In this document: in pieces, positions 1 through 5,680 of the stretch
Layout of the letters: the number at the start of each line of letters is the position of its first letter
How positions within the stretch are numbered: position 1 is the stretch's first letter
Origin: Mailhella sp.
Lineage (GTDB): Bacteria; Desulfobacterota; Desulfovibrionia; Desulfovibrionales; Desulfovibrionaceae
Length of the DNA: 6,369 bases
NCBI GenBank assembly: GCA_020024815.1
Contig: JAHHTE010000123.1
Location: forward strand, 1 to 6,369
Direction: 5' to 3'
Program-made: the position numbers and the translations under genes
The notes under the pieces: generated by a model
Databases searched by the model: none
Told to the model about the DNA's origin: nothing
Seen by the model: only the letters and a program-made list of their open reading frames with translations

Positions 1-2
1 GA

Positions 3-83
3 GTGGTATTGATAGGCGTAGCGGCTATCGGGTGGTTTTCATTTGAGCCAACATTTAATTTTGTATTAAAATTTATGCAATAA
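3..83 (+). CDS. 3' end of a hydrophobic reading frame entering from the left edge (partial, unidentified)
   Basis: Reading the plus strand from base 3 gives 26 sense codons with no stop before TAA at 81-83. The encoded tail is hydrophobic (VVLIGVAAIGWF, then FNFVLKFMQ) and would suit a C-terminal transmembrane segment. The first 45 bases are clearly richer in G+C than the hip remnant that follows. The frame runs convergent to the hipT remnant and overlaps its stop by about 11 bases. I do not recognise the protein, and no start is visible. A short open frame at an edge can be chance, so only the possibility of a membrane protein tail is supported. Confidence 0.35.
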   Translation: MVLIGVAAIGWFSFEPTFNFVLKFMQ

Positions 84-1039
84 TTGAAATTCTTTTTTCA
101 ATCAATGCTATAAGTTTTATCTTCATATCATCGCTAATTAAAGATTTCTTAACAAGATTGATATATTCTTCACATTTTGGAATAACTTTTCCTATCATAT
201 TTTTAGCAATTTTTTCAGATAAACCAATATTTTTTGCCAATACATAAAAAATCTTTTTTCCTTAATTTCTTCTTTTTGCCATTAAGTGTCAACGCCATAT
301 CATCTAAATCGGAAGGCAAAATAATTTTTACTGGAAGCATATCATAGGCATCCGATAAAACATATTCATTGCTCTTTTTCTTTGTTTCAATAAGAGAAAA
401 TTTCTTTAAATGCATATCAGAATTACCTACAACATAAGAAAATACAATCATCAAAAACATTTCTGAACTATCCAAGCCCGTCTTATAGAATATTTTGAGA
501 TAATCTTACCACATCTTTCATAAGAACCATGATATTTATCTTCTGTAAGTTTACCATCAAGTTGACAAAAATCTTCCATAGCAAGCATAGAAACTGTTTC
601 TCTTTTACCTGTAGGTCAAATTCTATCTATCCTTTTCGTAATATATGCAAAATTATTTTCTATTTTGACTAATGCAAAAGGTACTGTACTAATTCCTGTA
701 GATTTTGCCATATTCATAGTTAAATATTCATACTCTAGCAATAATGAATATTCATTCATTTGTGGCTTGAGAATGTATTCTGTAAGATAGTTTACCAAAG
801 TAAGACGAGGATTATTACCTTTTTCCAAATGCAAAGATATTTTTTTGAACACCAGGAACAGTATATCCTCTATTAGTATTTTCTTCAGCTAATTGTTTAA
901 TAGTTTTTTCTGTAAGTTGAAAATTTGGAAACTTCGTTGTTCCAAAAAATTTTTTAACGCAAGATTTATGCCAATATGTGCTTTTTTCAATATCGGTTGC
1001 TATTTCTAAAACTTCCTTTCCGCAACACAAACAATTCAC
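73..1039 (-). pseudogene. hipT: hipT-like HipA kinase toxin remnant, multiply frameshifted
   Basis: Stitching three frames together rebuilds a HipA/HipT-type serine/threonine kinase of about 322 residues, close to the size of HipT, the HipA form that lacks the N-terminal subdomain. Visible pieces in order: an N-terminal CxxC...HxxC segment followed by FFGT; the glycine loop TVPGVQKK-ISLHLEK; the ATP-lysine segment YILKPQ; YITKRIDRI; SMLAMEDFCQLDGKLTEDKY; the active-site segment GNSDMHLKKFSL; LSDAYDMLP; and a C-terminus ending IEKRISIIA with TAA at 73-75. Lesions: an A7 tract at 840-846 that shifts frame, an in-frame TGA at 616-618, loss of about one base in the C run at 477-479, and an extra base in the A6 tract at 246-251. 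The start is GTG (1037-1039) with AAGGAGG seven bases upstream, and it overlaps the hipS stop as GTGA. HipA-family kinases phosphorylate aminoacyl-tRNA synthetases. As written this copy cannot make a full kinase. Homopolymer sequencing errors could explain some shifts but not the TGA. Confidence 0.85.
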
Positions 1040-1335
1040 AATTCAGCCTCCTTTATACTTACATTTTCAATAGGTTCTTTACATGCAACCAACAGTAAGC
1101 CAAATCTATCATTTTTTTTATAATTTCCAATTATTTGTAACAATATCTAATAACCAACCTTCTAGAATAAGTCCATCAAAAAATGAAAACATAATCTTTG
1201 GCTTATATTCTTCATCTCTAATTGGCAATGTCAAGCTAACGGAGAATGATTATCTAAATCTAAATATTCATCATTATATTTAAATTAATAACCATAATAT
1301 TTTTCTTGTAAAACACCTTCAAAATGTTCGCCTTT
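1036..1335 (-). pseudogene. hipS: hipS-like antitoxin (split HipA N-terminal subdomain) remnant
   Basis: Three overlapping frame segments rebuild a protein of about 100 residues matching the HipA N-terminal subdomain 1, which in HipBST systems is the separate antitoxin HipS. Segment A (about 1335 to 1240) reads KGEHFEGVLQEKYYGY, a TAA at 1285-1287, then FKYNDEYLDLDNHSP. Segment B (1240 to 1118) reads VSLTLPIRDEEYK, then FFDGLILEGWLLDI, then NNWKL and a stop. Segment C (1113 to 1036) reads NDRFGLLLVACKEPIENV and ends EAEL-TGA. The FFDGL-x-x-EGWLLDI and DRxGLLL blocks are the family signature. Segment A to B needs one missing G (ccg-gtt read as ccgtt, near 1240), and B to C needs a shift in the A8 run near 1113-1120. 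The stop overlaps the hipT GTG start, so the two genes were once translationally coupled. No intact start codon is identifiable; upstream, the same frame has a further TGA. Confidence 0.75.
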
Positions 1336-1464
1336 TGAGAAACATGCCAGAAAATCTCAAAATAAAAAGATTAACATTCTATATTTATGATAATCATCTC
1401 GATAATCTGATTTCTTCCATTATGCGTGAAAAATTGTCATATTAACATTATCCTTAATACAATC
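1336..1464. other. Non-coding gap upstream of the hip remnant
   Basis: This stretch lies between the hipS remnant and the terminator of the partition operon, where a hipB-type HTH antitoxin gene would normally start a hipB-hipS-hipT operon. I read both strands and found no helix-turn-helix motif and no usable reading frame. The minus frame of hipS segment A can be followed through it only across a TGA and a TAA. Either hipB has been deleted or it has decayed beyond recognition. Confidence 0.5.
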
Positions 1465-1497
1465 AAAAATAAAAAGACGGCTTAAAGCCGTCTTTTA
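1465..1497 (-). terminator. Rho-independent terminator of the parA-parB-orf3 operon
   Basis: AAAAGACGGCTT and AAGCCGTCTTTT form a near-perfect 12-bp inverted repeat around one central base (about 1472-1496). On the minus strand the GC-rich stem is followed by a T-rich run (complement of 1465-1475), as expected for intrinsic termination. The stem begins right at the TAA of orf3 (1495-1497). T-rich flanks on both sides mean it could also stop plus-strand transcripts. Confidence 0.9.
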
Positions 1498-1857
1498 TTT
1501 ATTCAAATATCTGTATAAAATATCTCTTATAACATATGATGGACCAATAGATTTATCCACTTCTCTTTTGAGATAATTTACAATGTCTGATACCTTTTTA
1601 TATGCTGTTTCACTTAAATAAACAGACATTTGCTTATCTGCCATAGGAATTTCACCTTTTTCCATTCCACCAGCCTTTAACTGAAAAATCTCCTCTTCAT
1701 CAAAAATTTTGTATTTTTCACTCTCTATTGAGGCTAATTCTTCTTCAAGAATATTTGATATAAATGTTGGAGTCAAATGACCTGCTTTTCTTGCAAGCAT
1801 ATCCATTTCTGTTCTAATTGTTTTATGTAGTCTTACTACATATCTCTTTCTTGCCAT
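1495..1857 (-). CDS. Third partition-operon protein, putative tandem ribbon-helix-helix DNA-binding protein
   Basis: 120 residues, last gene of the parA-parB operon. The ATG lies three bases after the parB stop and is served by GAGGAA inside the parB 3' end, so it is probably translationally coupled. By eye the protein has two similar halves, each with the shape of a ribbon-helix-helix (CopG/Arc-like) unit. Residues 4-43 have a basic alternating strand (KRYVVRL), a first helix and a second helix beginning TPTFISNILEEEL. Residues 75-119 have a strand (KQMSVYL), a helix from SETAYKKVSDI and a second helix beginning GPSYVIRDILYRYL. The two are joined by an acidic linker (about 44-73). RHH proteins normally bind DNA as dimers, so a double unit could act as a covalent dimer. 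The natural target would be the repeats upstream of parA, for autorepression or as a centromere adaptor. The fold and role are inferred; a plain hypothetical protein remains possible. Confidence 0.7.
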   Translation of the reverse strand: MARKRYVVRLHKTIRTEMDMLARKAGHLTPTFISNILEEELASIESEKYKIFDEEEIFQLKAGGMEKGEIPMADKQMSVYLSETAYKKVSDIVNYLKREVDKSIGPSYVIRDILYRYLNK

Positions 1858-1860
1858 AGA

Positions 1861-3006
1861 TTATTCCTCGGCTATCTCTTTACGAAATTCTTCTAGCTCT
1901 TTTATAAGGCAATCTATGTGACTTAGAATTGTTTCATTTTCAGAAGACGCCACACTGTCTATCTCTTTTATTTTATCTATTTTTTTCTTTTTAAGCTTTG
2001 AAATTTTAGAGTGTATATCATTACATTCCTTGATAACTTTATCTCTATAACTCATTTTTTCTATGGCTTTAATAGTCTGTTCTGTTTTTGCTGTACTTTC
2101 TTCTCTTTTAATTTCTTTTACTCCAGCAAGAATTTTTTCTATCTTTTCGGTGGCTAGTTTTTCTGTCTTCGCTTCTGTCGCTTTTAAAAGCTCGTCTAAC
2201 AGCATTTTCCTGTGTTTGTAATAGTTATCGCTGTTTTGATTACTATTTGCTTTAAAAGTCAAAATTGCCTGGTTTACACCAGCTTGCTGTTCTTTAGTTA
2301 GCTTTAGAAAGCTATCGGCTTCTTTTTTATTTATTTCATCTTTATTGAGAAGATCTTGCAACTCAGGTATGAGTTCATCTATGATTCTAAAATTTCTAAA
2401 AATACTACTGCGACCTATATTTGTAATTTTAAAAAGAAGTTCTCTTGCTTGTGTTTCGGAAAGACCATATTCTTCTTTAACATTATCACGGTATCTTTCC
2501 ATAGCCATGCGTGTTAACTTTTCATCTCCTGCTCCCCCTCTTGTTTGTAGGTTTGCTGCATCAAGAATTATTTGCTCTTTTCTCTCGCTTAAATCAGAAA
2601 TAACACGACATGGAATTTGTCTGTACTTTCCAACATCAGCACTTAAATCACCCATTTTTTGTTTTTCTAATTCCCTATCCATGAGTATATTTAAAGCTTT
2701 GAATCTTCTCTCTCCAGAAAGAATTATATATTCACCTGTTTTTCTCTTTGAAACAACAAGATTATGCAAAAGTCCATTTCTTTCTATGTCATCTGCAAGA
2801 ACTTCTATATCTTCTTGTTCATCTAATTGTCTATAATCGTTGGAGGGATTTACCTTTATGTTTTTTAGTGATAATTCTTGAATTTCACTACTGCCTTCTA
2901 TTCCATCATTCAGGTATGTTGACATATCTTTTAAAGCATTTGTCGCTTGATTTTCTGCTTGTTCATTTTTCTGCTGAACTTTTTTTGCATATCTATTTAC
3001 TGCCAT
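1861..3006 (-). CDS. parB: ParB/Spo0J-family partition protein
   Basis: 381 residues, middle gene of the partition operon. The N-terminal ParB/sulfiredoxin-like domain spans about 44-160: the LKNIKVNPSNDYR entry, LADDIERNGLLHNLVV, the box SGERRFKAL (97-105) matching the family GERRxxA nucleotide-pocket motif, and ILDAANLQTR (147-156) in place of the usual ENLQR box. A helical central DNA-binding region (about 161-252) includes YGLSETQARELLFKI and GRSSIFRNFRIIDEL. The C-terminus from about 262 is strongly charged and Lys/Glu-rich, likely coiled-coil, and ends in a helix suited to dimerisation. Family members load at parS DNA as CTP-dependent clamps and stimulate ParA. The start is ATG at 3006, eight bases after the parA TAG, with AGGGGA overlapping that stop codon. 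The ENLQR box differs from the canonical form, so CTP hydrolysis should not be assumed. Confidence 0.9.
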   Translation of the reverse strand: MAVNRYAKKVQQKNEQAENQATNALKDMSTYLNDGIEGSSEIQELSLKNIKVNPSNDYRQLDEQEDIEVLADDIERNGLLHNLVVSKRKTGEYIILSGERRFKALNILMDRELEKQKMGDLSADVGKYRQIPCRVISDLSERKEQIILDAANLQTRGGAGDEKLTRMAMERYRDNVKEEYGLSETQARELLFKITNIGRSSIFRNFRIIDELIPELQDLLNKDEINKKEADSFLKLTKEQQAGVNQAILTFKANSNQNSDNYYKHRKMLLDELLKATEAKTEKLATEKIEKILAGVKEIKREESTAKTEQTIKAIEKMSYRDKVIKECNDIHSKISKLKKKKIDKIKEIDSVASSENETILSHIDCLIKELEEFRKEIAEE

Positions 3007-3014
3007 TATATCCC

Positions 3015-3875
3015 CTATTCTGCAACCTCGCTAAGTCGCTGTTTTATTTCTTTCCATAAAGCAATATAATCTTTTGACGGATTCTTTTTCTGGTTTATCA
3101 AAACACATGGTTTTCTTTCTATTGTACTTTCATTTACAATATTGCCTTTTCTTATATGATTTTTAAAAATTTTGTCTTTATATGGAACACACAGCCTTTC
3201 AAGTTCCGGATTTTCTTCTTCATTTTCGAGTGAAAAAGCAACATTGAGGTAATAATCAGTTAAAGCAGTTTTTTCTACAATAGTTGGAAGCACCCCTAAA
3301 AGGTCAATCTCAATATCATATTTTTCTTCCAAAGCCTTACGCAAACCATCTGTAACAAGAAGCGATTCTATCCCCTGTTCCTCAAGCTTTAATGGAATTA
3401 TTACATAACTGCTTGCAACCATAGCTGTCTGAACTATCAATGAGTTTTGAGCAGGTGGTGTATCTATCAAAACATAATCATATTCTTCTGTATCAAAAAT
3501 ATCTGAAAGTACATTAAAAAGGAATTCTGCCGGTTCGATATTGGAATCTTTTGCAATAAGTTTTATTTGTTCTTCAAGACTAGCAGTACCCATATTAGAT
3601 GCAATAATATCAATGCCTTCAATTTGTGTTTTATTTATAAAGTTCTTTGATGGCAAAAGTCCAAAAGACCTTGCTAGTTCGTATAAGCCTTTACCTTTAA
3701 AAGCATTATCAGCAAGACGCTGACCAGTCAAAAACATAGTGGAGTTTGCTTGTACATCTGTATCGATAACTAACACTTTACAGCCATCCATTGCCATTGC
3801 TGTAGCAAGATTAACTGTTGTAGCCGTCTTACCTACGCCGCCTTTACCAGCTGCTATTGTAATTACTTCTGCCAT
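3015..3875 (-). CDS. parA: ParA-family partition ATPase (no N-terminal HTH)
   Basis: 286 residues from the preferred start. The protein opens directly with the deviant Walker A motif KGGVGKT (11-17), followed by Walker A' VLVIDTDVQANST (34-46) and Walker B YVLIDTPPA (134-142). This defines a MinD/ParA-type ATPase that would bind the nucleoid as an ATP dimer and move ParB-bound plasmid copies. There is no N-terminal HTH domain, so it resembles the small (type Ib-like) plasmid ParAs, which do not repress their own operon. I chose the ATG at 3873-3875 because AAAGGA lies six bases upstream. An in-frame ATG at 3888-3890 would add five residues (MKGHI), but it has only a poor RBS and sits against the first operator repeat. 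It is the first gene of the operon and is read from the promoter at 3980-4008. Confidence 0.95.
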   Translation of the reverse strand: MAEVITIAAGKGGVGKTATTVNLATAMAMDGCKVLVIDTDVQANSTMFLTGQRLADNAFKGKGLYELARSFGLLPSKNFINKTQIEGIDIIASNMGTASLEEQIKLIAKDSNIEPAEFLFNVLSDIFDTEEYDYVLIDTPPAQNSLIVQTAMVASSYVIIPLKLEEQGIESLLVTDGLRKALEEKYDIEIDLLGVLPTIVEKTALTDYYLNVAFSLENEEENPELERLCVPYKDKIFKNHIRKGNIVNESTIERKPCVLINQKKNPSKDYIALWKEIKQRLSEVAE

Positions 3876-3887
3876 AATATGTCCTTT
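3876..3887 (-). promoter_or_regulatory. Ribosome binding site that fixes the parA start
   Basis: Minus-strand AAAGGAC is spaced six bases from the ATG at 3873-3875. The alternative upstream ATG (3888-3890) is immediately 5' of this site and lacks a comparable Shine-Dalgarno sequence, so translation most likely begins at 3875. Confidence 0.7.
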
Positions 3888-3900
3888 CATCGTCCATCAG

Positions 3901-3913
3901 TGGATAGTTGCTA
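3901..3913 (+). repeat. par control-region repeat, copy 1 (TGGATAGTTGCTA)
   Basis: Exact 13-base repeat (TAGCAACTATCCA in the parA direction) just upstream of parA and about 60-72 bases downstream of the predicted transcription start. The similarity to copy 2 extends further, to AGTGG/GATGG on one side and CTAAT on the other. Probable binding site for ParB or for the RHH-like protein. Confidence 0.85.
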
Positions 3914-3950
3914 ATGCGTTTTATTATTTCGTTGATTTTCAGTGCAGTGA

Positions 3951-3963
3951 TGGATAGTTGCTA
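3951..3963 (+). repeat. par control-region repeat, copy 2 (TGGATAGTTGCTA)
   Basis: Identical 13-mer in the same orientation, exactly 50 bases from copy 1. It lies about 10-22 bases downstream of the predicted transcription start of the par operon, where a bound protein could block promoter clearance. Confidence 0.85.
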
Positions 3964-3979
3964 ATATTTTATTGTTTTT

Positions 3980-4008
3980 ATTATATCATAGCCTATATTT
4001 ATCGTCAA
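3980..4008 (-). promoter_or_regulatory. Promoter of the parA-parB-orf3 operon
   Basis: On the minus strand a TTGACG -35 box (4003-4008) is separated by exactly 17 bases from a perfect TATAAT -10 box (3980-3985). The bases before the -10 read TGA, an extended -10. Transcription would start near 3973, leaving a leader of about 100 bases that carries repeat copies 2 and 1. Copy 3 lies upstream of the -35. The near-consensus promoter implies high activity unless repressed, consistent with an autoregulated partition operon. Confidence 0.85.
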
Positions 4009-4033
4009 TAAAAATATATTTATAGTACATTAA

Positions 4034-4046
4034 TGGATAGTTGCTA
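4034..4046 (+). repeat. par control-region repeat, copy 3 (TGGATAGTTGCTA)
   Basis: Third identical 13-mer in the same orientation, 83 bases from copy 2 and about 60-73 bases upstream of the predicted par transcription start. Together with copies 1 and 2 it brackets the promoter, which suggests an operator or centromere array that could be looped by an oligomeric protein. Confidence 0.85.
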
Positions 4047-4111
4047 TTTTTTTATATTATTCATTATTCTTACAACTAAAATAATATCACTGTTTGCCTA
4101 AATATTTTGCA

Positions 4112-4129
4112 AAAAAATGTTTTTACATT
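4112..4129 (-). terminator. Weak secondary hairpin after rep
   Basis: On the minus strand AATGT-AAAA-ACATT is followed by a T run, just downstream of the main rep terminator. The stem is short and A+T-only, so at most it serves as a backup terminator. Confidence 0.25.
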
Positions 4130-4159
4130 AATAAAAAAAGAGCCATTGACGGCTCTTTT
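4130..4159 (-). terminator. Rho-independent terminator of rep
   Basis: AAAAGAGCC (4136-4144) and GGCTCTTTT (4151-4159) pair around the six-base loop ATTGAC. On the minus strand the stem is followed by CTTTTTTTAT. It begins one base beyond the rep TGA (4161-4163) and isolates rep transcription from the par operon. Confidence 0.9.
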
Positions 4160-4160
4160 A

Positions 4161-5639
4161 TCACGGCTTCCAAACTGGAAAGGTTCCCATATCATTTAAT
4201 AATACATCTTCTTCTTTTTTTACTTCTGGCTCTGACATATAAGGATTAGTATCAATTTTGGATAGGAAACTCTGCCATTCTTTCAGACTATTAAACATAG
4301 TAACTTTTAAATATTTTTTTCTATATTTGACGATTTTGCCGTTTCTCTCAATATTTCTCCAAAACGCCTCGCAACCGTAAGTTAAAATTATTTTTCTAAC
4401 AAATTCCATAATTGATGAATCGTTCAAAATTTCATTTATTTTTTTTAGTGCTATTGAATCTTCTTTTCCTTCTTTAATATCGTCCCAAAGCATATCTATG
4501 AAAACATCAAAAATTTCATCATAGTTATCGAGGTATTCACCATTAAAAATATCCCTGAAATTTTGACCTAACCTTACATTTATAGCTTTAAACAAGTTAT
4601 ATCTCTTTGATATTTCTATTTTAGACAAAGACTCATTTATAACTATCGTTTCGTTAAATTCTTTTTCTGTTGACATTCCCAAAGATAATAAAAGCTGTTT
4701 TTTAACATCTTCAGCAATATAACGATTTTTTTGTATCCTTGATTCTTCAACTTTTTTATTAACCTGGTCTTCTATTTTTTTTATCTCTTGTTCAGATTTT
4801 TTGTGCATAGTAAAAACTAATTTTTCAATTTTCTTATCATGATTTCTGATTTTTTTAAAATTTTCATCAACATGAATATCTGACAATTTATTTATTTCTT
4901 CTATGGCCGGTTTTAACACAAATTTGTTAAAATCTTTAAATTCTTTGTAAGATTCTTCAAGGTTAGTTGAATGTCTTCCACCTTTTCTACTTTTTGTTTT
5001 TCCTTTTCTGCTCCGTGATAAATCTTTAGGTGTGAGTAATTTTCGCAATTCATCAACGCCAACAGCCCATATGCCTAGATTAAGATAAGATTTAATAAGC
5101 TCATATAAACGGGCAGAGTAGAGGCCTTTCATTCTCATAACAGCCGAAACAGAACAAGCTGTATACCCATAACCAGTTCTTGCGAATACATTTTGAATAT
5201 CAACAAAATAAGGCTTTACATCTTCATGCAAATAAACGGTGTAAACAAAGTTCTTTGTATTTATTGATACTTTGTCAAGCCAAGAAAACCACTCTATAGA
5301 AGAATCGTCAACAACTGTAATTTTGCTTGTTCTAAGATACTCTAATGCATCAAAAAAAGCAGAAAAATCTTTTCCTCCTGAAGGAGGTGCAAGGTCACAA
5401 AGAGCATGAAATTCATTTATATCAATAGTTATTCCTCCCACATCTTTGTCGCTCCAATTTATATGTGAAACTATATATGTTAAAACTTTGTTCTCGTATG
5501 GTGGTAGATTATAACGATAATGCTGAATAATATCATTTGACTTATTATAATTTTTATTAAGTAACTTTTGAACATTATCTACATCATACTGCATAATTGA
5601 TGACGACTTTGATTTTTCTTTTTTTTGAATTTCTGGCAT
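4161..5639 (-). CDS. Rep_3-family plasmid replication initiator with extended C-terminus
   Basis: 492 residues. The first about 285 follow the two-winged-helix plan of iteron-binding Rep_3 (RepB/RepE-like) initiators. The first domain starts NKSNDIIQHYRYNLPPYENKVL (about 32-53) and includes FFDALEYLRTSKITVV (95-110). The second has MKGLYSARLYELIKSY (170-185), VDELRKLL (195-202), and YKEFKDFNKFVLKPAIEEIN (231-250), ending IEKLVFTMHKK. Such proteins bind origin iterons as monomers, recruit host replication factors and often repress themselves as dimers. Two features are odd: a Lys/Arg-rich insert (209-222) where relatives have a short loop, and about 200 extra C-terminal residues (from about 286, first coiled-coil-like, then helical with aromatic-rich stretches) of no recognised family. 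The start is ATG at 5639 with AAGGAG six bases upstream. The iterons lie directly upstream, as expected for the cognate origin. Confidence 0.92.
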   Translation of the reverse strand: MPEIQKKEKSKSSSIMQYDVDNVQKLLNKNYNKSNDIIQHYRYNLPPYENKVLTYIVSHINWSDKDVGGITIDINEFHALCDLAPPSGGKDFSAFFDALEYLRTSKITVVDDSSIEWFSWLDKVSINTKNFVYTVYLHEDVKPYFVDIQNVFARTGYGYTACSVSAVMRMKGLYSARLYELIKSYLNLGIWAVGVDELRKLLTPKDLSRSRKGKTKSRKGGRHSTNLEESYKEFKDFNKFVLKPAIEEINKLSDIHVDENFKKIRNHDKKIEKLVFTMHKKSEQEIKKIEDQVNKKVEESRIQKNRYIAEDVKKQLLLSLGMSTEKEFNETIVINESLSKIEISKRYNLFKAINVRLGQNFRDIFNGEYLDNYDEIFDVFIDMLWDDIKEGKEDSIALKKINEILNDSSIMEFVRKIILTYGCEAFWRNIERNGKIVKYRKKYLKVTMFNSLKEWQSFLSKIDTNPYMSEPEVKKEEDVLLNDMGTFPVWKP

Positions 5640-5680
5640 TATTTACTCCTTAAGTGGAAGAACAATTTATAATAACTTAC

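Noticed and set aside
83..103. Hairpin ATTGAAA...TTTCAAT as a terminator for the left-edge frame
   Set aside because: The stem is A/T-only and lies inside the hipT coding remnant (IEKRISII), so it is likely incidental.
616..618. TGA in hipT as a recoded sense codon (selenocysteine or altered code)
   Set aside because: Several frameshifts flank it, no SECIS-like structure was evident, and the intact genes here contain no internal TGA.
1083..1283. 66-codon plus-strand frame
   Set aside because: It is the antisense of the hipS remnant; the minus strand carries the recognisable FFDGL-EGWLLDI and DRFGLLL blocks.
1552..1560. TTATCCACT as a DnaA box
   Set aside because: It is an imperfect match inside the orf3 coding sequence, far from the iterons.
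2345..3059. Plus-strand open frames opposite parB
   Set aside because: They are complements of a clear ParB gene, rich in Leu/Ser/Cys as expected of antisense shadows, and have no RBS or family motif.
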